NCBI RefSeq assembly: GCF_027579695.1
Contig: NC_083572.1
Coordinates: 17,770,421-17,834,420, forward strand
Direction: 5' to 3'
DNA length: 64,000 bases
Origin: Neoarius graeffei
Taxonomy: Eukaryota > Chordata > Actinopteri > Siluriformes > Ariidae
Below the pieces are notes generated by a model. The model had not been told where the DNA came from. It saw nothing but the letters and a program-made list of their open reading frames with translations, and did not search any database. A program made the position numbers and the translations under genes. Positions 1-12,819 of this stretch are shown piece after piece (the first letter of the stretch is position 1; every line of letters begins with the position of its first letter).

Positions 1-97
1 AATATCAGATTTTGAGATTTGTAAATTATTGCATTCTGTTTTTATTTACAATTTGTACTTTGTCCCAACTTTTTTTTGGAATCGGGGTTGTACAAAA
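1..97 (-). mobile_element. Terminal end of a Tc1/mariner-like element, cut by window start
   Basis: These bases closely match the outer end of the Tc1-like element that finishes near 31979: the same AT-rich stretch, then a 'gtcccaac' block, a T-run and 'ggaatcgggg', ending at a TA dinucleotide. The body of the element lies outside the window. The strand is inferred from the 31-kb copy, whose transposase relics lie on the minus strand. Confidence 0.7.
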
Positions 98-628
98 TTG
101 AGCACAAATTGTTCCTGTAGGTCTTTCGAATCAGTTCCCTGAACATACGATGTTTTAAGCGTCACCGGTCTTGGTTCATCGCCGGCATCCGTACTACTGC
201 TTGTCTTGAACTTAAATTCTTTGGATCACTGGTGTTTCTGACTTGTAATACTTGTACTATAAGTTTAAATAGTCACTACTTAGTAGTGCAATTGTTTTTC
301 TGTCTGGTTTATTCACATTTGCGTGTTAGAGTAGTAAAGAGAATCTGACTCAGAGCGGCTTAAGTAGCCTTTTATCGTGTCAAGGTGCACATAATCTATC
401 GAATGTTGACAGTATTTGCAAAATAAAATACCGTTGTCTTTATATAATTGATCGGGAAATTGATTCACTCTTGATAATGCATTTACTGTCAGTACAGGCG
501 CTGATCCGGTCTCCATTTTTGTTCACTTCGGCATGGCAACATAAATACCAGTCTCTGTATGAGAGCAGCGAAGCTATTGGCTAAAGGACACCCAGCTCAG
601 ATACCAAACAGCCAATAAGCACATGATT
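98..628. other. Intronic or intergenic DNA with no recognised feature
   Basis: I see no splice-flanked coding segment and no familiar repeat here. Given the downstream exons, this is most likely intron of UBE2O. The short open frames have no recognisable motif. Confidence 0.4.
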
Positions 629-1681
629 TATGCACGCTATGGGCAAGCCTCGGAAATCCTCCAACGAAGTTAAAGGTGAAGTCCGACATCATAATGGCTT
701 ATTTGATACAAAATATTTAGTGTTAATTTGTGCAAATAAACTTTTTGGACATTCCGTTTCAAATACTGGATTCCGTGTCTTCTGTCCGTTTACTACGATC
801 GCGGAAAACCGTCGTCTCTACCACAGATTCTTGATTGGCTTGAGATCTGGGGAATTTGGAGGCCAAGTCAACACCTCGAGCGCTGTCATATTCCTCAAAC
901 CGTTCCTGAACAATTTTTGCAGTGTGGCAGGGTGCATTATCATGCTGAAAGAGGCCGCTGCCATTAGGAATATTGTTGCCATGAAAGGGCGTACTTGGTC
1001 TGCGACAATGCTTAGGTAGGTGGTACGTGTCAAAGTAACATCCACATTAATGCCAGGACTCAAGATTTCCCATCAGAACATTGCCCAGACCATCACACTG
1101 CCTCTCCTGGCATACCTTCTTCCCATAGTGCATTCTGGTGCCATCTCTTCCCCAGCAATACACACACCTGGCCGTCAACATGATGTAAAAGGAAAATATG
1201 ATTTTTTATGCTCACGTAGGTGCTTTCACTGGTGGACAGGGGAAACATGGGCACTTTGACCTGTTTGGAGCTACCCAGCCCCATGCACAGCAAACTGCAA
1301 TGCAGTGGGTGCTTTGACACTTTTTTTTTTTTCTGTCATTAATTATTTTTTCAGCAGTTTGTGCTGCAGTAGTTCTTCTGTGGGATCCGACCAGACATGC
1401 TGACCTTTGTTCCCATTGAGCCTTGGGTGCCCCAGTCCCAACGCCATTTCATTGGTTTTCGTTTCTTTGAACCGCTTTTGATGTGTAATAGCCATTGCAT
1501 ACCAGGAGTCACTCCAGATCCCAAGTTTGCCCATTTTTTCTGCTTCCAGCGCATCAACTTCAGGAACTGACTGTTCACTTACTGCCTAGTATATCCCACC
1601 CCTTGACAAGTGCCATTGTAACAACTTCGGTATTCACTTCACGTGTCAGTGGTTTTAATGTTGTGGCTGATCAGTGTATGT
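629..1681 (-). mobile_element. Decayed Tc1-like transposon
   Basis: The right end (about 1634-1679) carries a terminal sequence with 'ggctgatcagtgtat', the inverted counterpart of the end at 14414. On the minus strand, 818-1063 reads as the C-terminal part of a Tc1 DDE transposase, with 'SIVADQVRPFMAT' and 'WPPNSPDLKPIKNLW'. In the last motif the family's catalytic E is replaced by K. A shredded N-terminal part lies at about 1343-1578. Several frame breaks make it inactive. The left boundary is approximate. Confidence 0.6.
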
Positions 1682-2070
1682 GTTTAAATACCCAAACTGT
1701 GCTTCTTATTTTAGATAGTGTGAGATATTTAATAAACACAGTTTATCATCAAGGACAGACAGTGTTTGGTGAAAAATGAAATGTATATGTATCTCGTTAC
1801 AAAAACCTTGTAACTTCCTGTCTGACTGAATATATCTGGGTTAAGGGGATACATTTACATTTCATTTTCACCACAAACTTTGCGTAGCAGCACAAAGGGC
1901 AGCTTCTAGCTTCCAGTTTTTAACACTAACTCCATGTCTAAGTCATCAGTCACTCGTCCATATCCGAAAAAACTTCATTAATCTGATTGATGAGTGAATA
2001 CGAGTTGATAACATCTCAAAGGTTTGTACATGTTATTAAAGCTGTAATATGCCTCAGGGATTTTAATTGA

Positions 2071-2289
<219 letters not shown>

Positions 2290-2702
2290 TAATAAAAAAA
2301 TAAAACAAAAGGTTAATCAGAAGCCCTTACATTTATTCTACCATTTTGAGGTTTGCTCAATTGTTTGATCAATCATTTCAAACATGCCAATGTTTGAGTA
2401 CATTTGTACTCGAGTTCCTGACAGTAGCACAAATATTGTTGACTTGAGATACCGTGTCACCCACATTTCTGGTGAACTGCTGTTAAATCTAGCCAGATTT
2501 CTGCAAATTTAGGATGATTTAGGTCAGGTATTTTAAGATCGGTGACACACTTTGCTGCAAAGGGTCGCACTGCACACCTCTAGGATCCCCAATTCGATCC
2601 TGTGCTCAGGATAGTGTCCATCAGAGTTTCAGTCTCTCCATGTCTTTGCGGGTTTCCTCTGGTTTCTCCTGTTTCCTCCCAGTATCTAAAAACATGCGGT
2701 TA

Positions 2703-4302
2703 CAGTGGTGGTTGAAAGTTTGTGAACCCTTTAGAATTTTCTATATTTCTGCATAAATATGACCTAAAACATCAGATTTTCACACAAGTCCTAAAAGTAG
2801 AAAAAGAGAAACCAGTTAAACAAATGAGACAAAAATATTATACTTGGTCATTTATTTATTGAGGGAAATGATCCAATATTACATATCTGTGAGTGGCAAA
2901 AGTATATGAACCTTTGCTTTCAGTATCTGGTGTGACCCCCTTGTGCAGCAATAACTGCAACTAAACATTTCTGGTAACTGTTGATCAGTCCTGCACACCG
3001 GCTTGGAGGAATTTTAGCCCATTCCTCCGAACAGAACAGCTTTAACTCTGGGATGTTGGTGGGTTTCCTCACATGAACTGCTCGCTTCAGGTCCTTCCAC
3101 AACATTTCAATTGGATTAAGGTCAGGACTTTGACTTGGCCATTCCAAAACATTAACTTTATTCTTCTATAACCATTCTTTTGTAGAATGACTTGTGTGCT
3201 TAGGATCGTTGTTTTGCTGCATGACCCACCTTCTCTTGAGATTCAATTCATGGACAGATGTCCTGACATTTTCCTTTAGAATTTGCTGGTATAATTCAGA
3301 ATTCATTGTTCCATCAACGATGGCAAGCCGTCCTGGCCCAGATACAGCAAAAGAGGCCCAAACCATGATACTACCACCACCATGTTTCACAGATGGGATA
3401 AGGTTCTTATGCTGAAATACAGTGTTCTCCTTTCACCAAACATAACGCTTCTCATTTAAACCAAAAAGTTCTGTTTTGGTCTCATCCATCCACAAAACAT
3501 TTTTCCAATAGCCTTCTGGCTTGTCCACATGATCTTTAGCAAACTGCAGACGAGCAGCAATGTTCTTTTTGGAGAGCAGTGGCTTTCTCCTTGCAACCCT
3601 GCCATGCACACCATTGTTGTTCAGTGTTCTCCTGATGGTGGACTCATGAACATTAACATTAGCCAATGTGAGGGAGGCCTTCAGTTGCTTAGAAGTTACC
3701 CTGGGGTCCTTTGTGACTTTGACGACTATTACATGCTTGGAGTGATCTTTGTTGGTCGACCACTCCTGGGGAGGGTAACAACGGTCTTGAATTTCCTCCA
3801 TTTGTACACAATCTGTCTGACTGTGGATTGGTGGAGTCCAAACTCTTTGGAGATGGTTTTGTAACCTTTTCCAGCCTGTTGAGCATCAACAACGCTTTTT
3901 CTGAAGTCCTCAGAAATCTCCTTCGTTCGTGCCATGATGCACTTCCACAAACATGTGTTGTGAAAATCAGACTTTGATAGATCCCTGTTCTTTAAATAAA
4001 ACAGGGTGCCCACTCACACCTGATTGTCATCCCATTGATTGAAAACACCTGCCTCTCATTTCACCTTCAAATCAACTGCTAATCCTAGAGGTTCGCATAC
4101 TTTTGCCACTCACAGATATGTAATATTGGATCATTTTCCTCAATAAATAAATGACCAAGTATAATATTTTTGTCTGATTTGTTTAACTGGGTTCTCTTTA
4201 TCTACTTTTAGGACATGTGTGAAAATCTGATGATGTTTTAGGTCATATTTATGCAGAAATATAGAACATTCTAAAGGGTTCACAAACTTTCAAGCACCAC
4301 TG
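2703..4302 (-). mobile_element. Tc1-like transposon with TA target duplication
   Basis: This is a 1.6-kb element with clear terminal inverted repeats: 'cagtggtggttgaaagtttg' at the left and the inverse ending 'caagcaccactg' at the right. TA dinucleotides flank it at 2701-2702 and 4303-4304. The transposase lies on the minus strand. It sits inside the older intronic SINE. Confidence 0.92.
2920..4013 (-). pseudogene. Tc1-like transposase, broken
   Basis: Read on the minus strand, the pieces follow the family order. The N-terminal helix-turn-helix (MARTKEISEDFRKSVVDAQQ) begins near 3934. A second HTH and linker follow, with STIRRTLNNNGVHG. The first catalytic D lies in LWMDETKTELFG. Next comes HGGGSIMVWASF, then a QQNNDPKHTS motif, then SPDLNPIEMLW with the catalytic E, and the end GGHTRY. 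The family usually has QQDND at the second catalytic position; here the first D is N. An in-frame stop follows TKEWL, and there are frame breaks, so the enzyme should be dead. Confidence 0.88.
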
Positions 4303-4357
4303 TAGGTGGATTGGTGACTCTTAATTGCCCCTAGGTATGAATGAAGGTATGAATGTA

Positions 4358-4846
4358 CAGTACCAGGCAAAACTTTGGACACCTTCTAATTCAAGGTTTT
4401 TTGGGGGGTTTTTTTCCCTTTATTTTTATTAATTAAAATACACATCATGTCTGAAAGACACTTCTTCATGTCTTACTTAGTTGAGCGGTTTCTTGACATA
4501 ATATGGATTACTACAGTTGTGGAATAGGGCTATTTACTGTATTGTTATTATTTACTGTTTATCTCAAGCACATTAAGAAGGCAAGAAATTAATCCACTAA
4601 TTAACTTTTGACAAGGCGCAGCTGTTAATTGAAAAGTATTCCAGGTGATGACCTCATGAAGCTGGTAATGCCAATAGCTTGTAAAGCATCAAGGTAAACG
4701 CTGGCTCCTTTTGAAGAATCTAAAATATGAAATGTGTGGGGTTTTTTTTTTTTTTTAAACCTACATAATTTCATATCTGTTCCAAAATACAAAATGCAGA
4801 AAAACCTATGAATGAGTAGGTGTGTCCAAACATTTGACTGGTACTG
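4358..4846. mobile_element. Tc1/mariner-type MITE
   Basis: It begins 'cagtaccaggcaaaac' and ends with the inverse 'ttgactggtactg', flanked by TA on both sides (4356-4357 and 4847-4848). At 489 bp it has no coding capacity. It interrupts the same old SINE as the Tc1 element at 2703. Confidence 0.8.
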
Positions 4847-5073
4847 TATATGTGCATGGTGCCCTGTGATGGACTGGCGTCCCATCCAGGGTGTGTTCTT
4901 GCCTCACACCCAGTATTCCCGGAACAGGCTCTGGATCCACCACAACCCGACTGTGATAAAGCTCTGACTGATGATGAATAAAGGAAATTTAATATGTAAA
5001 TTAATTTTCATTATAGTTTTTCCTCAGCTGACATTTTTGGTGCGTATTTGAGGATTTCTGCCCATTTCTGTGA

Positions 5074-5586
<513 letters not shown>

Positions 5587-5776
5587 TAGTTGATTTGTCT
5601 TATTTATTTTGTTAATACAGATTTATTAAACTTAGATTTTTGAGGCAAGTGTGTGATGTCAGGCAGATTGTAAAAAACCTGAGACTGTATGCTTTCTTTA
5701 CTTCTGAACAACATGGCTCATCGCTCCAACACAAACCCAAAGACATGGGCTGATTGAATACATTTGAGTGAACTAA

Positions 5777-5805
5777 CTAACCAACCAACCAACCAACCAA
5801 CCAAC
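5777..5805. repeat. (CCAA)n microsatellite
   Basis: A short run of tandem CCAA units lies in the UBE2O intron. Confidence 0.9.
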
Positions 5806-5895
5806 TGTTTTTGGTTTAAACTATCTTTAAAGGAAACCTCCACCCTGAAACAAATTAAATGCATCTATATTGAAATATTTGTGATGGACTTAGTA

Positions 5896-7654
5896 CAACC
5901 CCAAATCCAAAACGTTGGAATGCTGTGTAAAATATAAATAAAAACAGAATGCAATGATTTGCAAATCATGGAAATCCTACATTTCATTAAAAATAGTACA
6001 AAGATAACGTATCAAAATGTTGACACTAAGAAATGTTATTGTTTTTTGAAAAAAATGTACATTTTGAATTTGATGCTAGCAACATATTTCAAAAACAGTT
6101 GGGACAGAGCTATGTTTACCACTGTGCTGCATCATCTCTACTTTTCACAACATTCTGTAAACAGTTTTGAAAGAGAAATGTTGTCCCATTCTTGCCCAAT
6201 ATACAATCTCAACTGCTCAACAGTTTGGGGTCTCCTTTGTTTTATTTTGCACTTCATAATGCACTAAATGTTATCAAAAGAGAACCGGTCTGGACTGTCG
6301 GCAGGCCAGTTTAGCACCTAGACTCTTTTACTATGGAGCCATGCACTTGTAATATGTGCAGAAAGCAGTTTGGCATTGTCTTACTGAAATAAACAAGGCC
6401 TTCCCTGAAAAAGGCGTCATCTGGATGGCAGCATGTTGCTCCAAAACCTGTATGCATCATTCAGCATTAATGATGCCTTCCCAGATGTGCAAGATGCCCA
6501 TGCCATGTGCACTAATGCCTCCCATACCATCACAGATGCTGGCTTTTGAACTGTGTGCTTATAACAAGCCTGATGATCTCTCTCCTCTTTAGCCTGGAGG
6601 ACATGGTGTCCATTATTTCCAAAAAGCATTTCAAATTTCGATTTGTCAGACCACAGGACAGTTTTCCATTTTGCTTCGTAAATGAGCTCAGGCCCAGAGA
6701 AGGTGGCAGCATTTCTGGATATCTGGTTTAACTTGCATTTGTGGATGCAGTAATGAACTGTTTTCACAGGTGATGGGTTTTCTGCAGTGTTCCTGAGCTC
6801 ATACAGTGAGCTCAGGAACACTTCTGAGGTGCTCACAGACACGTATCTGCTTTTAATGCAGTGTCGCCTGAGGACCTGAAGATCACACGCATCCAGTGTC
6901 AGTTTTCAGCCTTGTCTCTTGCATACAGAGATTTCTCCAGATTCTCTGAATCTTATAATATTATATTATATACCATAGATGATGTGATCCCCAAATTCTT
7001 TGCAATTTTACATTGAGGAACATTATTCTTAACTTGTTGCACTGTTTGCCCACGCAGTCTTTCACAGAGCGGTGAACCCCCCCCTCATCTTTACTTCTGA
7101 GAGACTCCGCCTTTCTGGGGTGCTCTTCTTATACCCAATCGTCTTACTGATCTGTTGCCAATTAACCTTATTGAATGTTTTTAAACATTACACAACTTTT
7201 CCAGTCTTTTGTTGCCCCGTCCCAACTTTTTTGAAACATGTTGCTGGCATTAAATTCAAAGTGAGCATATATTTTTCAAACAACAATAAAATGGGGGGCG
7301 TCGTGGCTCGGGTGGCTAGGGCGCCGTGCCATGGCTCCGGGGACCAGGGTTCGGTTCCGACCCGAGGTCGTTTCCCGATCCCTCCCTGTCTCTCTCTCCC
7401 GCTCATTTCCTGTCCTGTCTTTGCGCTGTCCTGTCTAATGGGGGTGAAAAAAGCCCAAAAAAAAATCTTTATAAAAAAAAAATAATAATTAAAAAAATAA
7501 ATAAATAAAAAACAACAATAAAATGTTCCAGTTTCAACATCTGTTCTGTTGTTTTTGTACCATTTTCAACGAAATACAGGGTTCCCATGATTTGCAAATC
7601 TTCACAGTCTGTTTTTATTTACAGTTTCCACACCGTCCCAACTTTTTGGAATTA
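5896..7654 (-). mobile_element. Decayed Tc1-like transposon carrying a SINE
   Basis: The left end starts after a TA with 'caaccccaaatccaaaacg'. The right end shows the inverse, 'cgtcccaactttttggaatt', and is shortened. The family resembles the copy ending near 31979. Minus-strand relics between 6417 and 6842 include [19 protein letters not shown] (first catalytic region) and [16 protein letters not shown]. Stops and gaps are frequent. A SINE sits at 7294-7509. The whole lies in the UBE2O intron 5341-7939. Confidence 0.8.
7294..7509 (+). mobile_element. tRNA-derived SINE with 16-bp target duplication
   Basis: It opens 'ggggcgtcgtggctcgggtg', has a B-box-like 'ggttcggttcc', and ends in A-rich sequence. 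A perfect 16-bp direct repeat, 'aaacaacaataaaatg', flanks it at 7278-7293 and 7510-7525. A second, inverted member of the family lies at 45588-45752. It is inserted inside the Tc1-like element. Confidence 0.88.
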
Positions 7655-7939
7655 TAAACGTTGATATGCAAGTCGTTCAGGGTAGAAGCGGGAAAGCTGA
7701 AAAGGGGGTAAATAAAACCAGTATGGTAAAAGAGTGCTGGATTTTAAAAGATGTGTCGCCCATTTATACTGGAGAATCGTCGTTAGGTGATAAAGCTTGT
7801 GAGCTTGTTTAACCCTCGCCATGTTACACTACCACTGTGACTAGCTTTGTACTTTTTGATGTACCTTGTGATCCTGTTTCAGTCTTTAAAGGGCTTTTAT
7901 TATTATTTTATTTATTTGTTTGTTTGTTTGTGTCCTCAG

Positions 7940-7997
7940 GGCACAGAGAGGTGGACAAGCAAGTCGAGTCTCCTGCAGGTGCTCATCTCTATTCAAG
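7940..7997 (+). CDS. ube2o: UBE2O exon: end of the E2 fold
   Basis: This short 58-nt exon encodes GTERWTSKSSLLQVLISIQ plus the first base of a split glycine codon. The acceptor is TTTGTGTCCTCAG and the donor is GTCAGT at 7998. The residues follow the catalytic segment of the previous exon without a gap (IGK|GTERW), and the split codon is completed by the next exon ([10 protein letters not shown]). The W and LLQVLISIQ helix are typical of the C-terminal side of the UBC fold. Confidence 0.95.
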
Positions 7998-8042
7998 GTC
8001 AGTAACTGCTCTGCTACATTGCACACTATGAAGTATTCATGC

Positions 8043-8044
<2 letters not shown>

Positions 8045-8075
<31 letters not shown>
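8045..8075. repeat. (TG)n microsatellite
   Basis: About fifteen TG units lie in the last UBE2O intron. Confidence 0.95.
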
Positions 8076-8076
<1 letters not shown>

Positions 8077-8431
8077 GTCAAGGACTTTGAAATATGCTTA
8101 GGATAAAGCAACATGAACACATTAGTGAGCTCACTAGCCAGTTTACTAATGTAATGTCTTGATTGATGCAACATGCTTATATATTGTCATATGGAGCTTA
8201 AATGTGGACATAACTAAATACTGATAATATGAACATTATAATATAGCATTAATCCAAAGGTGATAAACAATTGCATGACTTACACTGTTTATATCATATT
8301 GTATAACATGGTACTGGATAGTACGAACAACTGAGCACAAAATCTGCCCCATATCGGCATCAGTATCAATGCATCCTTAGTTGAGATTTTAGAGTTTCTA
8401 CTGATATTCTTTGAACCATGTTTCACTCCAG

Positions 8432-9096
8432 GCCTGATTTTGGTCAACGAGCCGTATTACAACGAGGCGGGCTTTGACAGTGACCGCGGCCTGCAGGAGG
8501 GCTATGAAAACAGTCGTTGCTACAACGAGATGACCCTCATCAAAATGGTGCAATCCATGACGCAGCTCCTGGTGCAGCCAGTTGAGGTCTTCCAGCAGGA
8601 GATACGTGAGCACTTCTGCACCAGCGGCTGGAGACTTGTGCAGCGGCTCGAATCCTGGCTGGAGCTGGACACGGCCGTGTCTGAACGTGGTGCTCGAAAT
8701 GCTGGCACCATGCGGGCTGAGCCACTGGACGAGGAGGTTCCTGAGGCGCTGGCACACAGCAGCCCTGCAGGCAAACCCGAGTCCAGAGGTGAGGAGGAGC
8801 TTGAAGACTCTGGTCTCGGTGCCTCCAAGGACCTCAGCCTGAACTCCGATTTGGACGGCTCCAGAGGGGCAGAGCCTGCACAGCAAGGTGGCAAAGTGGC
8901 ACAGGAATCTCAGCCTTCTGTCAGGCCGAAGAAGCGGAGACGGAGCTACCGCAGCTTCCTTCCTGAACGGAGCGGCTACCCAGACATCGGCTTCCCGTTG
9001 TTTCCCCTCTCAAAAGGCTTTGTTAAGAGTGTGCGTGGCGTCCTGTTTCAGTATCGTGCAGCACTGAATGCTGCCGGCATTCCTGAAGAGAAATAA
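8432..9096 (+). CDS. ube2o: UBE2O last coding exon and stop
   Basis: After an acceptor at 'tttcactccag' the frame reads [20 protein letters not shown], then [20 protein letters not shown]. This is the helical segment after the UBC fold that is characteristic of UBE2O. Next comes a low-complexity acidic, Ser-rich linker (about 8690-8910) with [21 protein letters not shown] basic cluster, [12 protein letters not shown] (about 8923-8958), is a plausible nuclear localisation signal. The conserved tail is [18 protein letters not shown] followed by [19 protein letters not shown]. The stop is TAA at 9094-9096. The tail and basic patch are as in other vertebrate UBE2O; the linker is the variable part. 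Confidence 0.96.
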
Positions 9097-9819
9097 TCAC
9101 TCATCCACTCATCACATCTTTCATATTTTACTCTTTCTTTCGCTTCTTTTAAGAGCTGCATTCAATCCCTTTAACCATCCGACTTCCAGCAAGGTTATGC
9201 TGTCTTTGCAAGCCAAGCACATTTTGATCCCTCCCCAAGGCATTATGTTTTCCCAAACCCCTCTGTGTGCTGTAAAAATGCCTCTTTCATATCGACTCTG
9301 GTCTCTCAGGGAGATATTGAGATGCCTGAAGCGTTTGGAGGAGGAGAAGGAAGCGGAGGAGGATGACAATAGAAGATTCATTTTTGAAGCGTAACAAAGA
9401 CCTAAGTGAAATTTTAGTGATTTGTGAGGTAGAGCAATGCCCGAGAGCTGGGACAGATGCATCGTTCAAGACCGAAAGGGCGCCGTCCTGAAACCTGAGC
9501 CATGAGACCAAAGCTGATGGAGAGGACCTGTCGTCACACTACTGAAACATGCAAAGGGTTTTGCACCAAGTTATTTATTGGTAATGACTGCTGGGAGGAA
9601 ATGAGAGTTGTGGCTTGTTGTTGTCTGAGTCACCGTGACATTTTGGCTCGGCTGATCGTCATCCTCTTGTTCACTGGAGAACTCCACTTTCCAGCATGCT
9701 CTCCACTTTTCATTTCCTCATGAAGTGCTGCTCCATGTTGCTTTCTCATTTTCATATTCGAGTCAATCTCAAACTTTAACATTAGTGTTGCTTGACAGTT
9801 TTGCATCATGTTTTGCCCC

Positions 9820-9820
<1 letters not shown>

Positions 9821-9862
<42 letters not shown>
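9821..9862. repeat. (AC)n microsatellite
   Basis: About 21 AC units in the putative UBE2O 3' UTR. Confidence 0.95.
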
Positions 9863-9867
<5 letters not shown>

Positions 9868-10238
9868 TATCGAATGTCACAAAACTGCCCAAATGTTGCT
9901 GTGAGCCTGATAATCAGTTAGTACGCCTGGTTTCCAAGTTTACATGCAAAAAACAAACAAGACACAGTAAACTCTTGATTCTCAAACTAGATCACGGGAA
10001 AATTTTTTACATCTGCCATCAAGACCTCGCTCTGTGTAGCTCATTTCTGCCTTCTCTTTAAGCTCACTCCATTCATGTACAATACATTTTACACTTTTTA
10101 TAAGGAAGAGTGACACCATTTTGCTACACGGTGTGTCTTTATAACCCACAAGCAAGTGTTGAGACTTGTACTAGACCTTCAAGAGACGAGCTTTCAAAGA
10201 CCTGGGTTTGAACAAAGCGCATAGACACGATCTTTAAC

Positions 10239-10243
<5 letters not shown>

Positions 10244-10271
<28 letters not shown>
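10244..10271. repeat. (CT)n microsatellite
   Basis: About 14 CT units in the putative UBE2O 3' UTR. Confidence 0.95.
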
Positions 10272-10576
10272 CTTTCCCTTAGTGAGCAAAAATCTTATCC
10301 TTTATCCAGTTTCTGTAATGTACACTGCCCCACTTGAAGATGCCATACGATACACATTGCACATTATTCCTAACAGAAAGTTATTTTTAGAAGCACAATC
10401 CCAACACTTTCTTCATGCTGTGAAATGCTACGTTTATCCAATTTAATCTGTATTCTTTTATTTTATTTTTTTAGACACTATTGCATTTAACACTTAAGTC
10501 ATTGTGTTTATGGAACAACCAGTATTCTGATGTAGCACAAAAAGGGAGGCTAATTATGTATACATGCCTATTATGA

Positions 10577-10589
10577 CCACTAGGGGGAG
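10577..10589 (+). promoter_or_regulatory. CTCF-like core motif (weak)
   Basis: CCACTAGGGGGAG resembles the CTCF core but has A where the consensus prefers C near the end. Identified by eye only. Confidence 0.3.
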
Positions 10590-12172
10590 ACACAGCACTT
10601 TTGTAGACACAGTGTACGTGGTGTGAGTAGATGCAACAGCATGGCTCTTGGCCACACTGCTTTTGTGTGGCTAGTGGGAGATTCTGGCTTATTGTTTAGT
10701 ATAGTATTGTGCAGTTTGGATCCAAGGTCCTAAATATAAACTCCTGATTTTTTTTTTTTTAATCCTAAGCACGATGGGAAAACTTGAGGAGGCAGAAGGA
10801 CGTTCTTCTTGTTTATTCATGAAGAGTTGTAGCTTTCTGCTGCTTTATAAGTGAAGGGTGGCAGGTTTTGATCGTGTACTCGTATCATCGATGCTAACTG
10901 CTGCACTCGTTTCAGTCTGGGTGCTGTAGCACCTCTGAGCCGATGTCACATCATGTTTCAAATTTCTGTACATTTCCTGTACATATCCTGTACATATCCC
11001 CTGAAAGCCGTCATTTATTTCTTCAGTGTTCATCAGTTGAAATGACTTGAATGATCACCTACACAGCTTCTGACCAGAAACGACCCGGCGATGCTGCATT
11101 AAACCTGGGTTTCTCTGCGTCACATTTACAGCCAAAAGGTTGCATTTGCCAACTTTATTAAAGGAAACTCATTAGATTTGCATGGGAGCAAATGCATTCT
11201 AGTATTACTACAAGGAAGGAAGACTAGTGTTGGTACACAGGCATTCAGCACATTTTCATTTTCTCCTCTTTTCATTCCTCTCCTTTCTTTCTTAACTAAC
11301 TTTATCCATCATTCTTGCTCATCTTTTATCTTTTTTTTGTTTCTTTTTCCTGACTTTTTTTTCCTTATTCTTTCTTACATGTCTTCCATGTCTGTATTTT
11401 ATTCTTTATGCTGATCAGTAAGTGGATCGCTGTGTAAATCAATGATTGCTGTGATTCTGCTCTTTGGACAAACAGCATGTTTGTTTACGGTTAGCGATAG
11501 CTTTTCGCAGCTTACAGAAATGTATTAGATTTACAGTTTACCCATCTTCCTGAATATATGATTTGTCATGATGTACTAGGATTCAGTTTAATTAAAAGCG
11601 ATGATGTCCAGAGAAGCACTCCCGAGACTGGACATGGAAAAGTCCTGATGTGCATATTTGGATATAGTGTAAGGTTTGGGGGGGGTGTTTCCTTTTTTTT
11701 TCCCCCATCAATTAAAGAGCATGCCCTTGCTGACACAGTGTGGATGTATTAGAACGGGATTCAGTGGTTCCTTATCGAGCTTATCCATTTGAACTTTGCT
11801 GGATCTAATGGCACTGAGGTTTGCGCTGCTCTTCTGTGTTGGAACAGGAAAATGCGTTAAACTACACGCTCCACAGGTCCTCCAGAGCTGGAGTTAGCCT
11901 AAGTCAGTCCTTCTTATTATAAAGATCAGTATCCTCCTGCTGAACTCTGATCTGATGGCCTGTCCAGTCTTTTTTTTTTTTTTTAACGATCATGCACAAG
12001 GGAACTGACATCAGTGGATTTTTTTTTTTTTTTTGCATTTATCATCTTTTACATCTTTTTTCCATGTTCAACCCCTCTTACTGTGACTGTTTCCTGCTGT
12101 TGTCCTACTGCTCATCTTTGACCTCCAACCTTCTCCATTTCTGCTATTATGACAACAAATATGAAGTCTTGA

Positions 12173-12178
12173 AATAAA
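12173..12178 (+). terminator. ube2o: Candidate poly(A) signal
   Basis: AATAAA lies about 3.1 kb after the UBE2O stop. Moderately GT-rich DNA follows. Confidence 0.4.
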
Positions 12179-12685
12179 TCGGACATCAAGCACATAAAGC
12201 TCTGACCCGTGTTCTCACATCCGTGCGGTCCTGTTGACGAGAGACAGCAGCCAAAGCATGTAACACGTCGCTTTAAGCCTTATGGCTACTCACAAGACTT
12301 GACTGTATGATAAAACATTTCCACAGTGGCCTGTATTGGTAAACTAATGGAGGAGCGGGAAAAAAAAAAAAAAAAACACATGATTTGTAGCCTGATTTCC
12401 TCTGTACAGAAGTCATGACTATATATAAATACATAGATTATATATATATATTTAACAAACATGAGTTCAAAGTCCTTATTGTGAATGCTTGGGGCATATT
12501 AATTGCGGAGTGTGTGTATTACTGTATTTTCTTTTGGTTCCTTTGTATTTTTTTAACAATTTATTTTGGTTGCATTAAAAATTCAAATGTATAAAGTGAA
12601 GCATTAAACTCTTGGCGAGCAGAACCAGAGATTCTCCAAGTTTCGTTTTCTGTTTTGTTTGCACATTAACACTTAATCCAATTTA

Positions 12686-12691
12686 AATAAA
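12686..12691 (+). terminator. ube2o: Alternative poly(A) signal
   Basis: A second AATAAA, the last before the repeat-rich region begins at about 12.8 kb. Confidence 0.35.
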
Positions 12692-12819
12692 TATATAGCA
12701 CTACAACAAAACTAGTCGGATAAAATGACCAAGAATGATTTTATTTTTGGTTCTGTCCGAACATTTGTACATGGAGAGTCCATTGTGGCTGACAGTGTGT
12801 GAGTGAGGGACTGTTTTAC

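Larger units (their letters stand above)
2531..4985 (+). repeat. Old tRNA-derived SINE, split by two later insertions
   Basis: The left part (about 2531-2700) has the SINE body with a 'ttcgatcctg' B-box-like stretch and 'gggtttcctctgg'. The sequence resumes at 4305-4356 ('ggtgactcttaattgcccc') and ends at about 4850-4985 ('gatggactggcgtcccatcc'). The gaps are filled exactly by a Tc1 element (2703-4302) and a MITE (4358-4846). It lies in the UBE2O intron between 2251 and 5136. Confidence 0.65.
9097..12691 (+). other. ube2o: Probable long 3' UTR of UBE2O and flank
   Basis: No coding motif is visible in this AT-rich, repeat-poor stretch, in contrast to the repeat-dense DNA on both sides. It contains several T-runs and A-runs and two microsatellites. 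Canonical AATAAA hexamers occur at 12173-12178 and 12686-12691, either of which could end the transcript. UTR status is inferred from position and the lack of large repeats. Transcript reads would be needed to place the end. Confidence 0.5.

Noticed and set aside
8398-8894. Long minus-strand open frames across the last UBE2O exon (up to 162 codons)
   Set aside because: They are antisense shadows of the GC-rich UBE2O exon. The plus-strand frame has the recognisable protein and splice sites.
9630-9860. Open frame encoding a run of VCVCVC
   Set aside because: A translation artefact of the (AC)n microsatellite.
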